The notes: generated from the sequence alone by a model not told the origin. Positions 27,219 through 36,321 are shown, counted from the stretch's first letter. The stretch: 64,000 nt of DNA from Spongiihabitans sp963422685 (GCA_963422685.1 OY730442.1:1178001-1242000), one strand, 5' to 3'. Numbers and translations are program-made.

Positions 27219-27878
27219 ATGGTTCAATCAGACGCATCCACCGAAGCAGGGCAAACCGCCGTGGCCACCAACCAGGCCATGGTGGAAAAATACCGCAACA
27301 GCTTTCTCAAAGAAGTGGAGGCCAATGTGGAGCAGGGGGACTGGGTAAAGATGTGCATGCAGTGCGGCGTATGCTCCGGTTCATGTCCCTTGGGCAGCGC
27401 CTGGGATCACCCACCCCAGGAACTGTTCATGATGATTCGCGCCGGCCAACGCCAGGAAGTGCTCGGCAGCCACTCCATGTGGATGTGTACGTCGTGCTAC
27501 AGTTGCGTGGTGCGCTGCCCGAGGGGATTGCCCATCACCCATATCATGCACGGCCTGGCCAACTACGCGAACCGATTGGGGCTGGCGCCTAAAATGAATC
27601 CGACCCGACGCTTTGCCAGGTATTTCTGGGACAATATCAGCACCACGGGCCGGGTGAATGAAACCCGGCTTTCGCTTAAGCTGTACTTCATGGACGGCTT
27701 TATAACCGGCATTAAAACCGCGTTCGGTATGCGTAACGTAGGGCTGGGTATGCTGAAAACCGGACGACTCAATCCGTTCGGGCTATTCGTATCGGGCGGG
27801 ATTAAAGACAAGAACCAGTTGCAGCAGATGTTAAAAAAAGCATACGCAATAGAAGACAAACGCAAGGGATTCCTTTAG
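27219..27878 (+). CDS. hdrC: HdrC-like iron-sulfur subunit (takes the QmoC N-terminal role)
   Basis: I start at ATG 27219 (MVQSDAST), one base after the qmoB stop; earlier in-frame codons overlap qmoB. Two [4Fe-4S] motifs are present: CMQCGVCSGSCP at about residues 46-57 and CTSCYSCVVRCPRG at about 90-103. After them is a C-terminal helical tail. About 219 residues, no membrane helices. QmoC of most sulfate reducers is an HdrC domain fused to a haem-b membrane domain. Here only the soluble HdrC part exists and HdrB follows. This arrangement is known from Gram-positive sulfate reducers and some sulfur oxidisers. Confidence 0.88.
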   Translation: MVQSDASTEAGQTAVATNQAMVEKYRNSFLKEVEANVEQGDWVKMCMQCGVCSGSCPLGSAWDHPPQELFMMIRAGQRQEVLGSHSMWMCTSCYSCVVRCPRGLPITHIMHGLANYANRLGLAPKMNPTRRFARYFWDNISTTGRVNETRLSLKLYFMDGFITGIKTAFGMRNVGLGMLKTGRLNPFGLFVSGGIKDKNQLQQMLKKAYAIEDKRKGFL

Positions 27879-27899
27879 ACCGGTTTATCAGGCAGGCAG

Positions 27900-28823
27900 G
27901 TGTCGAAAATCATGGCCAGAAAAGAATATTCGTTTTATCCGGGCTGCTCCTCTGAGCGCAATGCCTCGGCGTCCAACTACATGGTGTCGGTGGAATCAAT
28001 GTGCAAAACACTGGACATCAAACTCAATGAAATCCCCGACTGGAATTGCTGTGGCGCATCAATCGGATACGGCGAGGGCGGCGAACTGCCCCGTCATGTT
28101 ATGAATGCGAGAAACATCGCCCTTTCCCAGGAGCACAACACTGGACAGGATATTGTGGCCACATGCGCCGCTTGCTGGCTGGGTACAAAGGAATCGGTTG
28201 AGCGTTTATCCAAGTCGGAGCGACTTTTAGCCGACACCCAAAACATCCTGGCGGACGCCGGGCTAAAAGTGGATATCAATAAAGACACCGCCAGGGGCGT
28301 GCGGCACATGGTGGAAGTATTGATCGAAGATTTCGGCTATGACGAACTGGCAACACCGGTCAAAAAACCGTTGGAAGGATTAAAAATTGCCGGCTATGTG
28401 GGCTGCCAGACCAATCGTCCTTTTGGAATCGACGGGGAATCTTTCGAAAACCCGAAATATCTGGACAAAATGGTTGAAACCATGGGTGCAGAAGCCGCCG
28501 ACAAATATGAGCAAAAAGTAACCTGCTGCGGCGGCGCACTGGCTTTTTCGGAACCGGAAAAAAGCCAGGCCCAGATAAAGGAGATTGTCGAATCGGCCTA
28601 CGACCACAACGCGGATATGATCGTCACGCCCTGCCCGGTCTGCCAGATGAACGTGGAGGTTTATCAGGAGCAAATCAACAAAACCTACCACAAAAACTTC
28701 AATATGCCCGTGGTGTACTACAGCCAGTTGATGTCCGTGGCCTACGGCGGCTCGGCCAAAGAAGCCGGTCTGGACGGACAGATTATACGGGCGAAAAAAC
28801 TTGAGCAGATCGCGCAGGACTAG
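27900..28823 (+). CDS. hdrB: HdrB-like subunit with two CCG domains
   Basis: Two copies of the cysteine-rich CCG domain are visible. The first is FYPGCSSERN, WNCCGASIG and ATCAACW. The second is GYVGCQTNRP, VTCCGGALAF and TPCPVC. Intact HdrB uses such motifs to hold noncubane [4Fe-4S] clusters that reduce disulfides. The 307-residue length is normal and no membrane segment is seen. The start may be GTG at 27900 or ATG at 27912. With HdrC it replaces membrane QmoC, so the final electron partner may be a disulfide, or a quinone via another protein. It is 21 bp after hdrC and completes the operon. Confidence 0.88.
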   Translation: MSKIMARKEYSFYPGCSSERNASASNYMVSVESMCKTLDIKLNEIPDWNCCGASIGYGEGGELPRHVMNARNIALSQEHNTGQDIVATCAACWLGTKESVERLSKSERLLADTQNILADAGLKVDINKDTARGVRHMVEVLIEDFGYDELATPVKKPLEGLKIAGYVGCQTNRPFGIDGESFENPKYLDKMVETMGAEAADKYEQKVTCCGGALAFSEPEKSQAQIKEIVESAYDHNADMIVTPCPVCQMNVEVYQEQINKTYHKNFNMPVVYYSQLMSVAYGGSAKEAGLDGQIIRAKKLEQIAQD

Positions 28824-28841
28824 GGCGTTGGCGCATTGATC

Positions 28842-28982
28842 ATGAGCGGGACTGTGTTGTTAACCAATTCTATAGCTGTAATTGTTGCAGTCCTGGCTTT
28901 TGCGTTGCGTTGCTACAGTCTTGTACAGTCGAAAACTCGTCAACGCTGTATTATCACTTGCCCCATGCCGTTCACAACCTGA
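28842..28982 (+). CDS. possible small single-helix membrane protein after hdrB
   Basis: This 46-codon ATG frame begins 18 bp after the hdrB stop. It reads MSGTVLLTNSIAVIVAVLAF, one membrane helix, then a short cysteine-rich tail with RCY, QRC and IITCPMP. Its placement suggests it may belong to the qmo-hdr transcript, perhaps as a membrane anchor. It has no visible ribosome-binding site and no family I can name. It may be a chance frame or the truncated start of a longer gene. Confidence 0.35.
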   Translation: MSGTVLLTNSIAVIVAVLAFALRCYSLVQSKTRQRCIITCPMPFTT

Positions 28983-29270
28983 GGGTGAGGGAAACCAAGG
29001 TGCGCCTTGAAGCGGGGAAAACGCGGCGGATAGCGAAGGTTGTGTGGCTTATATTCCCGACTCTTCTCCCAAAGGGGGGGGGGTTATCAGACCAGTGGAA
29101 GACTGCCTGGGCTGAAACGAATCACCATGTTGTCTTCATTAGTTGATATGCAGTCAGCTTCCTGCTTTATCAACAACATCCCGGATTTATGTGCTGTGCA
29201 GAACGGGGATGTTCCCGCACCCCGATGGCGTGGGGAAAAATGGTAATACTGCCCGGCAGCACCCGCCGGG

Positions 29271-30614
29271 TCAGATCAGCCGCATAATATCGTTATAGAA
29301 TGCCAATACCATCAGCATGAGAATCATGGCTATGCCGATTTGCTGCCCCCATATCATTACCTTTTCAGACGGCTCCCTGCCGGTAATCGCTTCGATCAGG
29401 TAATACATCAAATGCCCGCCATCCAGAACCGGTATGGGCAACAGATTGATCAGTCCGAGGCTGACGCTGATAATGGCGAGGAATTTAAGAAAATCAGAAT
29501 ACCCGGATTCCACAGTCTGACCGGCCAGTCTGGCGATGGTGATCGGCCCGGATATGTTATCCGATGACATCTTTGCGGTTATCATGCGACCCAATGATCG
29601 CAGGGTAATAATGGATGTGCGCCAATTGTAGTCCACGGCCTGCCATATCGATTCGACCGGCCCAAAACGCAATTTGGTGTTTTCCGGCAGCGGTCGATAC
29701 AAACCGATCCGCCCGAACTGCTTGTCACCAACCGCAACCACGCCGGTAACCAGCGACACATCAAACCGGGTTTCTCCCCTTGAAATCGTCAATACAATGG
29801 ACTCCCCGGGCCTTGCGGATACCCGGGTGGCCATGTCGATCCAGTCCTTCACCGCAACCCCATCAATGGCTAATATTTCATCCTCCGGCAGCAATCCCGC
29901 ATCATCCGCCGGGGAATTCTCTACAACCTGGCTCACTTTTGCTGGCGGCGCCGGGGGCCAGATACCGATTTGCGATGTGATTGGCTGGCCGGCGATGGTG
30001 CGCTGATCAAACGTGCTGAAATCTATCCTTAGCGACCGGTCACCGTAGACCGGATTGGTGACCGAGACTTCTATCCGGTTGCCTTTCATCGCCTGATGCA
30101 GCATATAAAATTGATGCTGCCCCCAGGTTTTTACTGCCTTGCCGTCAATCCGGGTCATAACGTCGCCCGGCATAAACCCGGCATTTTCTGCAATGGAATT
30201 CTCAACAACCTCACCGATAACCGGCGCTATATCATCACTGCCCACAACAAATACCATCCAGATCGCGAAAATCGCGAAAAGAAAATTGAAAACCGGCCCG
30301 GCGGCAACAACAGCGGTACGCACACCTAATGACTTCCTGTTAAAGGCCAGGTGTTTTTCTGCTGCGGCCACCTCGCCCTCTCTTTCATCCAGCATTTTAA
30401 CGAAGCCGCCCAGGGGAATGAGTCCTATGGAATATTCTGTGGGGTCGTCTTTTCTACGCCAGCTAACCACAGATTTGCCGAATCCGATTGAAAACTTCAG
30501 CACTTTCACCCCTAATTTGCGCGCCACCCAGAAATGGCCAAACTCGTGCACCGCGACCAGTATGGCGATTGCCAGTAAAAACCCGAACACACTATATCCA
30601 AACGCACTCATCAT
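29271..30614 (-). CDS. rseP: RseP site-2 zinc protease
   Basis: Intramembrane metalloprotease that releases sigma-E by cutting anti-sigma RseA and clears signal-peptide remnants. It starts with a membrane helix bearing HEFGH at about residue 24. Two PDZ-like domains follow (GEVVENSIAENAGFMPGD and SQVVENSPADDAGLLPED). The C-terminal NLLPIPVLDGGHL provides the third zinc ligand. The 447-residue length is standard. It ends the leftward rpsB-dxr block, following dxr by 75 bp. The usual next genes, bamA and skp, are not found after it. Confidence 0.93.
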   Translation of the reverse strand: MMSAFGYSVFGFLLAIAILVAVHEFGHFWVARKLGVKVLKFSIGFGKSVVSWRRKDDPTEYSIGLIPLGGFVKMLDEREGEVAAAEKHLAFNRKSLGVRTAVVAAGPVFNFLFAIFAIWMVFVVGSDDIAPVIGEVVENSIAENAGFMPGDVMTRIDGKAVKTWGQHQFYMLHQAMKGNRIEVSVTNPVYGDRSLRIDFSTFDQRTIAGQPITSQIGIWPPAPPAKVSQVVENSPADDAGLLPEDEILAIDGVAVKDWIDMATRVSARPGESIVLTISRGETRFDVSLVTGVVAVGDKQFGRIGLYRPLPENTKLRFGPVESIWQAVDYNWRTSIITLRSLGRMITAKMSSDNISGPITIARLAGQTVESGYSDFLKFLAIISVSLGLINLLPIPVLDGGHLMYYLIEAITGREPSEKVMIWGQQIGIAMILMLMVLAFYNDIMRLI

Positions 30615-30689
30615 CTTGTTTTTTCTATTGTTTTTCCGAATTGAAATTGCATCGCATCCGCCATTAGCCCAGGCCTGATCATAGCTGTT

Positions 30690-31931
30690 TTATGGTTGAT
30701 CCTGTCGCCTGGTTTGTCGAAAATCTGCGCAGTCCGGCAAAGCGGCCACCACTTCCCGACTTACTTGCCGCGCCGCCAGGTCCGCCGCCAATACAGTATC
30801 CAGGGCCACTGAACCCCATACCCGGTTTCGATCCATGGCCAATTCAACCACCCGGGTAATTTTATCGAAAGTAATGCGTCCGCTCAAAAATGATTCGACC
30901 GCGATTTCATTGGCCGCATTCATCACCGCAGGAAGTGTGCCGCCCACATGCAGCGCCTGCCGGGCTAAGCGCAGCGCCGGAAATCGATGATAATCTGGAG
31001 GCGCAAAATCCAGGCGACGCATTTCCTGCATGCCCAGCGAGGCGGCGCCCGATGCCATTCTATTCGGCCAGGCCAGCGCGTTGGCGATGGGAATGCGCAT
31101 ATCAGCACTGCCCATTTGAGCCAGCATGGAACCATCCCTGAATTCCACCATGGAATGAATGACGCTTTGTGGATGCACCACAATTTCGATCATATCGGCG
31201 GGCACCCCGAACAATGCGCAGGCTTCTATTAATTCCAGCCCCTTGTTCATCATGGTCGCCGAATCCACCGAAATTTTACGCCCCATTTGCCAGATTGGAT
31301 GGGCGCATGCCTGGGCCGGCGTGACTGACGAAAATTTTTCCAGCGGTAACTGCCGAAACGGGCCGCCCGAACCGGTTAACAGAATTCTTTTAACGCCATG
31401 CTGCGGGGTAATTCCTGCATTACCATTCCGGATCGCCAGCAGTTGTTGCGGCAGACATTGAAAAATCGCGTTGTGCTCGCTGTCCAGGGGTAATAAACAG
31501 GCGCCGTTTTCCCGCGCCAGCCGCACAATATACTCGCCCAGCATTACCAGGGGTTCCTTATTAGCAATCAGTACTTTTTTTCCCGCCTTTACCGCCGCAA
31601 TTGTTGGCATCAATCCGGCCGCACCCACGATTCCGCATACCACGGTATGACCGTTTTCACCGGCAATATCTGCCAGCGCCTGTGCGCCGCAATGAACCTC
31701 GGTATCCAGTCCGGCCTTCGAGATTTCTGTATGTAATTCCCCGGCGCTGTCCGCATCCATCATCACAACCTGTTCGGGCCGGAATCTCTGGCATTGCGCA
31801 AACAAAGTGGAAACATTCTTGTTCGCCGACAAGGCACAAACATGATACTTGTCCGGGTGCCGGGAAATCACGTCCAGCGTATTGACCCCTATGGAACCGG
31901 TAGAGCCCAGCAATGTGATGCCATGGGTCAC
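30690..31931 (-). CDS. dxr: 1-deoxy-D-xylulose-5-phosphate reductoisomerase
   Basis: Dxr converts DXP to MEP with NADPH, the committed step of the non-mevalonate isoprenoid pathway. The N-terminal NADP motif is LLGSTGSIGVNTLDV. The metal and substrate sites are in LLPLDSEHNAIFQC, and SVDSATMMNKGLELIEA is also conserved. 413 residues, slightly longer than the E. coli enzyme. It is followed by rseP and preceded by cdsA with a 13-bp gap, so these are one transcription unit. IspE of the same pathway is encoded at 58 kb. Confidence 0.95.
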   Translation of the reverse strand: MTHGITLLGSTGSIGVNTLDVISRHPDKYHVCALSANKNVSTLFAQCQRFRPEQVVMMDADSAGELHTEISKAGLDTEVHCGAQALADIAGENGHTVVCGIVGAAGLMPTIAAVKAGKKVLIANKEPLVMLGEYIVRLARENGACLLPLDSEHNAIFQCLPQQLLAIRNGNAGITPQHGVKRILLTGSGGPFRQLPLEKFSSVTPAQACAHPIWQMGRKISVDSATMMNKGLELIEACALFGVPADMIEIVVHPQSVIHSMVEFRDGSMLAQMGSADMRIPIANALAWPNRMASGAASLGMQEMRRLDFAPPDYHRFPALRLARQALHVGGTLPAVMNAANEIAVESFLSGRITFDKITRVVELAMDRNRVWGSVALDTVLAADLAARQVSREVVAALPDCADFRQTRRQDQP

Positions 31932-31944
31932 CTTTGGCTGGCCG

Positions 31945-32763
31945 TCATTGGGGCTGATACCAAAGGATCAAATGCCATAGCGCAGCAAAAACCGGCGCCG
32001 CGGCGATCAGCCCGTCAATCCGGTCCAGCACGCCGCCGTGACCAGGCAGTAAACTACCGCTGTTTTTTACCCCGGCAATGCGCTTGACCCGGCTTTCGTA
32101 TAAATCGCCTGTCACGCTAAAAACAGCGGCCACAATTCCGGCTGCTATCCACAGCCAGACCGCATCAAAGGCCAGTTTCAGCGCAAAATATCCAAACAGC
32201 CCGGCAAAAACACCCGCCCCGATCAATCCACCGGCAACGCCTTCCAGCGTCTTGTTCGGGCTGATGTTGGACGCCAGTTGGTTTTGCCCGAATGCTTTGC
32301 CGGCAAAATAGGCGCCGCTGTCGGCGGCCCACACCACAAACAATAACGCCACGGTGACCATCGGCCCGTTTCCGGCTTGCTGATGTAAAAGAATTAATCC
32401 GGCCCATCCCCCCAGCAAGCAAAAAAGCCCCTGTATAAAAGCTGCGGACATATTCCCCGCAATGGCATCACATAATACAAATTGCCTTAAACTGACTATT
32501 TGCATCATCCAGAATACCGAAGCGAGCACGCATAGCGCCAGCAACATTTTCGGATGAGCGCCCAGCCACCAGGTCACTATGGCCAGAACTATTGCGGCAA
32601 CAGAAAACAGCAGCGGAGATTTAACCGTCAGCCGATTCCATTCGAACAACCCGAAAAGCAATCCCGCCAAAACCACAGCACTGAACCAGGGTGTTGAGAG
32701 AGACAAGGTAAGCCATACCACAATCGGCGCCAATATCAGGGCGGTAAGAATTCGGGCAATCAT
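31945..32763 (-). CDS. cdsA: CDP-diglyceride synthase (phosphatidate cytidylyltransferase)
   Basis: CdsA makes CDP-diacylglycerol from phosphatidate and CTP at the inner membrane. The 272-residue protein has about eight hydrophobic segments. The signature region reads SRVKRIAGVKNSGSLLPG followed by HGGVLDRIDG. In most homologues the second lysine is followed by Asp (KDSG), an acidic residue near the metal site. Here the codon is AAC, giving Asn. The rest of the signature is intact. It overlaps the uppS end by 4 bp, so translation is probably coupled. Confidence 0.92.
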   Translation of the reverse strand: MIARILTALILAPIVVWLTLSLSTPWFSAVVLAGLLFGLFEWNRLTVKSPLLFSVAAIVLAIVTWWLGAHPKMLLALCVLASVFWMMQIVSLRQFVLCDAIAGNMSAAFIQGLFCLLGGWAGLILLHQQAGNGPMVTVALLFVVWAADSGAYFAGKAFGQNQLASNISPNKTLEGVAGGLIGAGVFAGLFGYFALKLAFDAVWLWIAAGIVAAVFSVTGDLYESRVKRIAGVKNSGSLLPGHGGVLDRIDGLIAAAPVFAALWHLILWYQPQ

Positions 32764-33512
32764 CCAGATTCTTTAATCTGATCCGCTGTCCGGCCAAACC
32801 GTCGCTGCCGGTTGGCGAAAACCCTTAGCGCCTGGTCCAGCCCTGCATCATCAAAATCCGGCCAGAAGGTGTCGGTAAAATAGAGTTCGGTATAGGCGAT
32901 CTGCCATAACAAAAAGTTGCTTATTCTTTGCTCGCCGCCAGTGCGTATGAAAAGATCGGGATCAGGGAGTTCATGGGTGCACAGTTGGGACTCAATCAAG
33001 GCAGGCGTGACCGACATCGATGATATTTCGCCCTGCTCAACGAGTTCAGCGATGGCCTTACAGGCCTTGAACATGTCCCATTTTCCACCATAGTTCACCG
33101 CAATGGTCAAATTCAGCGCCTTGTTGCTGCGAGTAAGCGCATCGGCCTGCGCAATTGTGCGTCGCAACCTGGGCGGGAATCGGTGCAAATCCCCGATTAC
33201 CCGCAATCTGATTTTATGATCATGCAGGCTGTGCATTTCGTTTTCCAACGTTGTCGTCAGCAACTCCAGTAAAAGCGTGACTTCACTGGTTGGGCGCTGC
33301 CAGTTTTCGCTGCTAAAAGCGAATAATGTCAGATACGGAATACCGCGATCAGCGCACAGGGCAACCACATTTTTCAGGATTTCCACACCTTTACGGTGTC
33401 CGGCCACTCTAGGCAGTCCCCGTTGTGTGGCCCATCGGCCATTACCATCCATAATCACCGCGATATGGCGCGGTGTTTTATCGTAACTTTCGGCAGGATA
33501 TGCAGCAGGCAC
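32760..33512 (-). CDS. uppS: undecaprenyl diphosphate synthase
   Basis: UppS condenses isopentenyl units onto farnesyl diphosphate to make the lipid carrier for peptidoglycan and O-antigen. Motifs are HIAVIMDGNGRWA with the catalytic Asp, RVAGHRKGVE, LFAFSSENWQRP and the C-terminal DLFIRTGGEQRISNFLLWQ plus YTELYF. The 250-residue length is normal. It lies between frr and cdsA in the conserved order. Confidence 0.95.
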   Translation of the reverse strand: MPAAYPAESYDKTPRHIAVIMDGNGRWATQRGLPRVAGHRKGVEILKNVVALCADRGIPYLTLFAFSSENWQRPTSEVTLLLELLTTTLENEMHSLHDHKIRLRVIGDLHRFPPRLRRTIAQADALTRSNKALNLTIAVNYGGKWDMFKACKAIAELVEQGEISSMSVTPALIESQLCTHELPDPDLFIRTGGEQRISNFLLWQIAYTELYFTDTFWPDFDDAGLDQALRVFANRQRRFGRTADQIKESG

Positions 33513-33562
33513 GGGCAGATAATTTAAAATGGAGCCAGAGTTTTTTAGGTTTGCTCGACTGG

Positions 33563-34120
33563 CTAAACCTCCATCACTTCCTTTTCTTTTTCCGCAACTA
33601 CGCTCTCAACTATACGAATATATGTGTCGGTCAACGCCTGCATTTCGGCCTCTGCCTGTTTTCCCTCATCCTCGGTGATTTCCCTTTCCTTTAATAACGC
33701 ACGAACGGTGTGTATGGCGTCTCTGCGGATATTGCGAATGGCAATTTTTCCATTCTCGCCTTCATTTTTAACGATCTTGCTGAGTTCGATTCGGCGCTGT
33801 TCCGTCATCGGTGGCAATGGAATTCTTATCGTTTCGCTGGCCGTTAGCGGGTTTAATCCCAAATCCGATTCCAGGATGGCGCGTTCGATGACAGCCAGCA
33901 TCCGTTTTTCCCAGGGCTGCACATTCAAGGTTCGCGCATCGGATACCGATACCGTAGCCACCTGATTGATGGGGGTGGCGGAACCATAGTAATCCACAGT
34001 CAAATGATCCAGAAGCGCGGTGGTGGCCCGGCCAGTGCGAATTCGCGCCATCTCCTCTCTGGTCGATCCCACGGTTTTTTTCATCCGCTCTTCGGCGTCT
34101 TTTTTTACTTCATCGATCAT
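33563..34120 (-). CDS. frr: ribosome recycling factor
   Basis: Frr releases ribosomes from mRNA after termination, together with EF-G. The 185-residue sequence matches the family throughout: RMKKTVGSTREEMARIRTGRA, VDYYGSATPINQVATV, NPLTASETIRIPLPPMTEQRR and VRALLKEREITEDE. The pyrH gene that normally precedes frr is absent. Confidence 0.96.
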   Translation of the reverse strand: MIDEVKKDAEERMKKTVGSTREEMARIRTGRATTALLDHLTVDYYGSATPINQVATVSVSDARTLNVQPWEKRMLAVIERAILESDLGLNPLTASETIRIPLPPMTEQRRIELSKIVKNEGENGKIAIRNIRRDAIHTVRALLKEREITEDEGKQAEAEMQALTDTYIRIVESVVAEKEKEVMEV

Positions 34121-34402
34121 GGCTGAAACCCCCGGGGAATGGTATTAAGGCATGGCGGCTATTGTGATTATTGCCGATGCGAATATATTAGCAGAAACCC
34201 TGACCGATGCCGCGCAGCGCCCGCAAATTTCTGCCCGGAGCGCAAAACCCGGGAGAAAATATGCAGGATTACCAGCAGGTGGTCACACCAAACCATGACA
34301 GATATTCGGTCATTGAGAGCCGGCTTGCGAGATCTAGTGCAACAAGTCTGGCTGTTGCGCCCGGCTATTTTTCAGCCGATTTTATGATCCCCGGGAAATA
34401 AT
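34121..34402. other. tsf-frr interval where pyrH is expected but absent
   Basis: In most proteobacteria the UMP kinase gene pyrH (about 720 bp) sits between tsf and frr. Here the gap is 282 bp. Translation of the minus strand shows no UMP kinase motif, such as the glycine-rich GGTGNPFFTTD loop, and no recognisable remnant. The other strand holds only a short frame with no family resemblance. Confidence 0.7.
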
Positions 34403-35272
34403 TCAGGCGCCGGCCTGGGCCATGACTTCGGCGACAAAATCATCTTTGGGTTTTTCCAGGCCTTCACCCACTTCAAAACGCACCATTTGCAGAATGGTCA
34501 CACCGGCCAGGTCAGCCAGTTGCCCAACCGTCTGGTCGGGGTTTTTAACGAATGGCTGCCCCAACAGAGTATTTTCTTTCAAGAATTTCCTGATTCTTCC
34601 ATTAACCATTTTCTCAATGATAGCGGCGGATTTGCCGCTGTCCCGTGCCTGGGCGATGAAGATTTCTTTTTCTTTTTCCAGCAAACTGCGGTCCATCTCC
34701 TGTTCGGAAATACACATCGGGCGACTGGCGGCGATGTGCATTGCGATATCCCGCCCCAACTCATCCGTGCCGCCGCTCAGCTTTACCAGAACACCAATCC
34801 GCGAACCATGCAGGTAGCAACTCACCCGGCCGGCGTCCGCCTCCAGCCGTGCACATCGGCGCACGCTGATGTTTTCGCCTGTTTTAACGATCAACGCCTG
34901 CCTGGCGGCTTCTACAGAAGTACCGTCCGGAAGGTTTACAGACCCCAGTCCCGCCGCGCCTGTCGCTGCGCTGCTGAGTGCGGCCCGGGCAACGCCATTG
35001 GAAAAATCCTGAAACGGGGCGTCTTTGGCGACAAAATCGGTTTCGCTGTTGACTTCCACCAACACACTGGCAACACCATCCCGGGCAGAAACAATGATGC
35101 CTTCCGCCGCAATCCGGCCCGCTTTTTTCCGGGCGGCAGCGGCGCCTTTTATACGTAACGCCTCAATCGCCAATTCCATATCACCATCGGTTTCAGTCAA
35201 GGCTCGCTTGCAATCCATCATGCCCGCGCCCGTTCGTTCGCGGAGTGCTTTGATCATTGCTGCTGTGATCAT
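34403..35272 (-). CDS. tsf: translation elongation factor Ts
   Basis: EF-Ts exchanges GDP for GTP on EF-Tu. The N-terminal ITAAMIKALRERTGAGMMDCKRAL is diagnostic, followed by EVNSETDFVAKDAPF, which contacts EF-Tu. The start is set at the ATG of MITAAM. A TTG at 35293 adds seven residues with no counterpart in the family. Length is 289 residues, normal. It follows rpsB in the conserved order. Confidence 0.95.
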   Translation of the reverse strand: MITAAMIKALRERTGAGMMDCKRALTETDGDMELAIEALRIKGAAAARKKAGRIAAEGIIVSARDGVASVLVEVNSETDFVAKDAPFQDFSNGVARAALSSAATGAAGLGSVNLPDGTSVEAARQALIVKTGENISVRRCARLEADAGRVSCYLHGSRIGVLVKLSGGTDELGRDIAMHIAASRPMCISEQEMDRSLLEKEKEIFIAQARDSGKSAAIIEKMVNGRIRKFLKENTLLGQPFVKNPDQTVGQLADLAGVTILQMVRFEVGEGLEKPKDDFVAEVMAQAGA

Positions 35273-35364
35273 AGTGCTGTAATCGTCATTCAATTCGATC
35301 CTGATAAATTTTTATGCCGTGTGACCGGGATTTGCGGTTTAACTGTCGGGGGTGGCCCTTTCGA

Positions 35365-36321
35365 TTACTTTGTTTTCGGCTGCTTTTGCGCAGCAGGTTT
35401 GACTGCAACTTTCTTTTTTACCACTTTCTTCCTGACAACCTTCCTTTGTGCTGTTTTTTCTTCCTCTTTTGCAGCACTCGCTGGCGACGCCGACACATTA
35501 TCTGCAACGGCCGGCGGTTGCGCCGCAGTTGATTTTCTCACCACTATCTTGGCAGCATTGCCGACAATCTGGTCCGTTTCATCCACCTCAATATATTCAT
35601 CATATTCATCGGGCCCGGGGGCAATTTCAATACTTTTAACGGCAGCGCGAGATTCCAGAATTGCCTCCGCTGCAGCTTCCATATACAGACTGATTGCTTT
35701 TGAAGAGTCATCGTTTCCAGGAATCACGTAGTCAATGCCTTTCAACGAACAATTGGAATCCACCACGGCGATTACCGGAATACCGAGTTTATTCGCTTCC
35801 GCCACGGCAATATATTCATGCTCCACATCGAGAATAAACAACGCATCGGGTAAACCATCCATGTCTTTAATGCCCGCCAGAGTCTTGTCCAGCTTGATGC
35901 ACTCTCTTTCCAGCGACAATCCTTCTTTTTTACTCAAGCCGGCGGTTGCGCCCGAATCGATACGCTGTTCAAGCTCCTTGAGCCGGGCGATAGAATTCTT
36001 TACCGTTTTAAAGTTGGTCAACATGCCGCCCAGCCATCGGTGGTTCACATAGGGCGACCCACAACGGCTGGCCTGTTGTTTAACGATTGTACCGGCCTGG
36101 CGTTTGGTGCCTACGAACAGCACTTTCCCGTGTTGTGCCGCAATGGATCCAATGTAATTCATTGCCTCTTTCAGCATGGGCAATGTTTTTTCCAGATTGA
36201 TAATATGAATCTTGTTGCGGTGGCCGAAAATATACGGCGCCATGGAAGGTGACCAATAGCGGGTCTGGTGTCCGAAGTGCACGCCCGCTTTTAGCAACTG
36301 GCGCATGGTTATATCCGTCAT
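35365..36321 (-). CDS. rpsB: 30S ribosomal protein S2 with long basic C-terminal tail
   Basis: The first 240 residues match S2 fully (MRQLLKAGVHFGHQTRYW, HIINLEKTLPML, VNHRWLGGMLTNFKTV, DALFILDVEHEYIAVAEA, GNDDSSKAI). After that come about 75 further residues rich in lysine, alanine and valine. They include QRKVVRKKVVKKKVAVKPA, and S2 ends near 240 in most bacteria. The tail has a histone-like composition and could bind RNA or DNA. The gene is divergent from map, with about 240 bp between. It begins the leftward operon. Confidence 0.95.
   Translation of the reverse strand: MTDITMRQLLKAGVHFGHQTRYWSPSMAPYIFGHRNKIHIINLEKTLPMLKEAMNYIGSIAAQHGKVLFVGTKRQAGTIVKQQASRCGSPYVNHRWLGGMLTNFKTVKNSIARLKELEQRIDSGATAGLSKKEGLSLERECIKLDKTLAGIKDMDGLPDALFILDVEHEYIAVAEANKLGIPVIAVVDSNCSLKGIDYVIPGNDDSSKAISLYMEAAAEAILESRAAVKSIEIAPGPDEYDEYIEVDETDQIVGNAAKIVVRKSTAAQPPAVADNVSASPASAAKEEEKTAQRKVVRKKVVKKKVAVKPAAQKQPKTK

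Noticed and set aside
29252..29270. GC-rich inverted repeat CCCGGC...GCCGGG after rseP
   Set aside because: The stem is only 6 bp and no T-run follows closely, so a terminator call is not justified.
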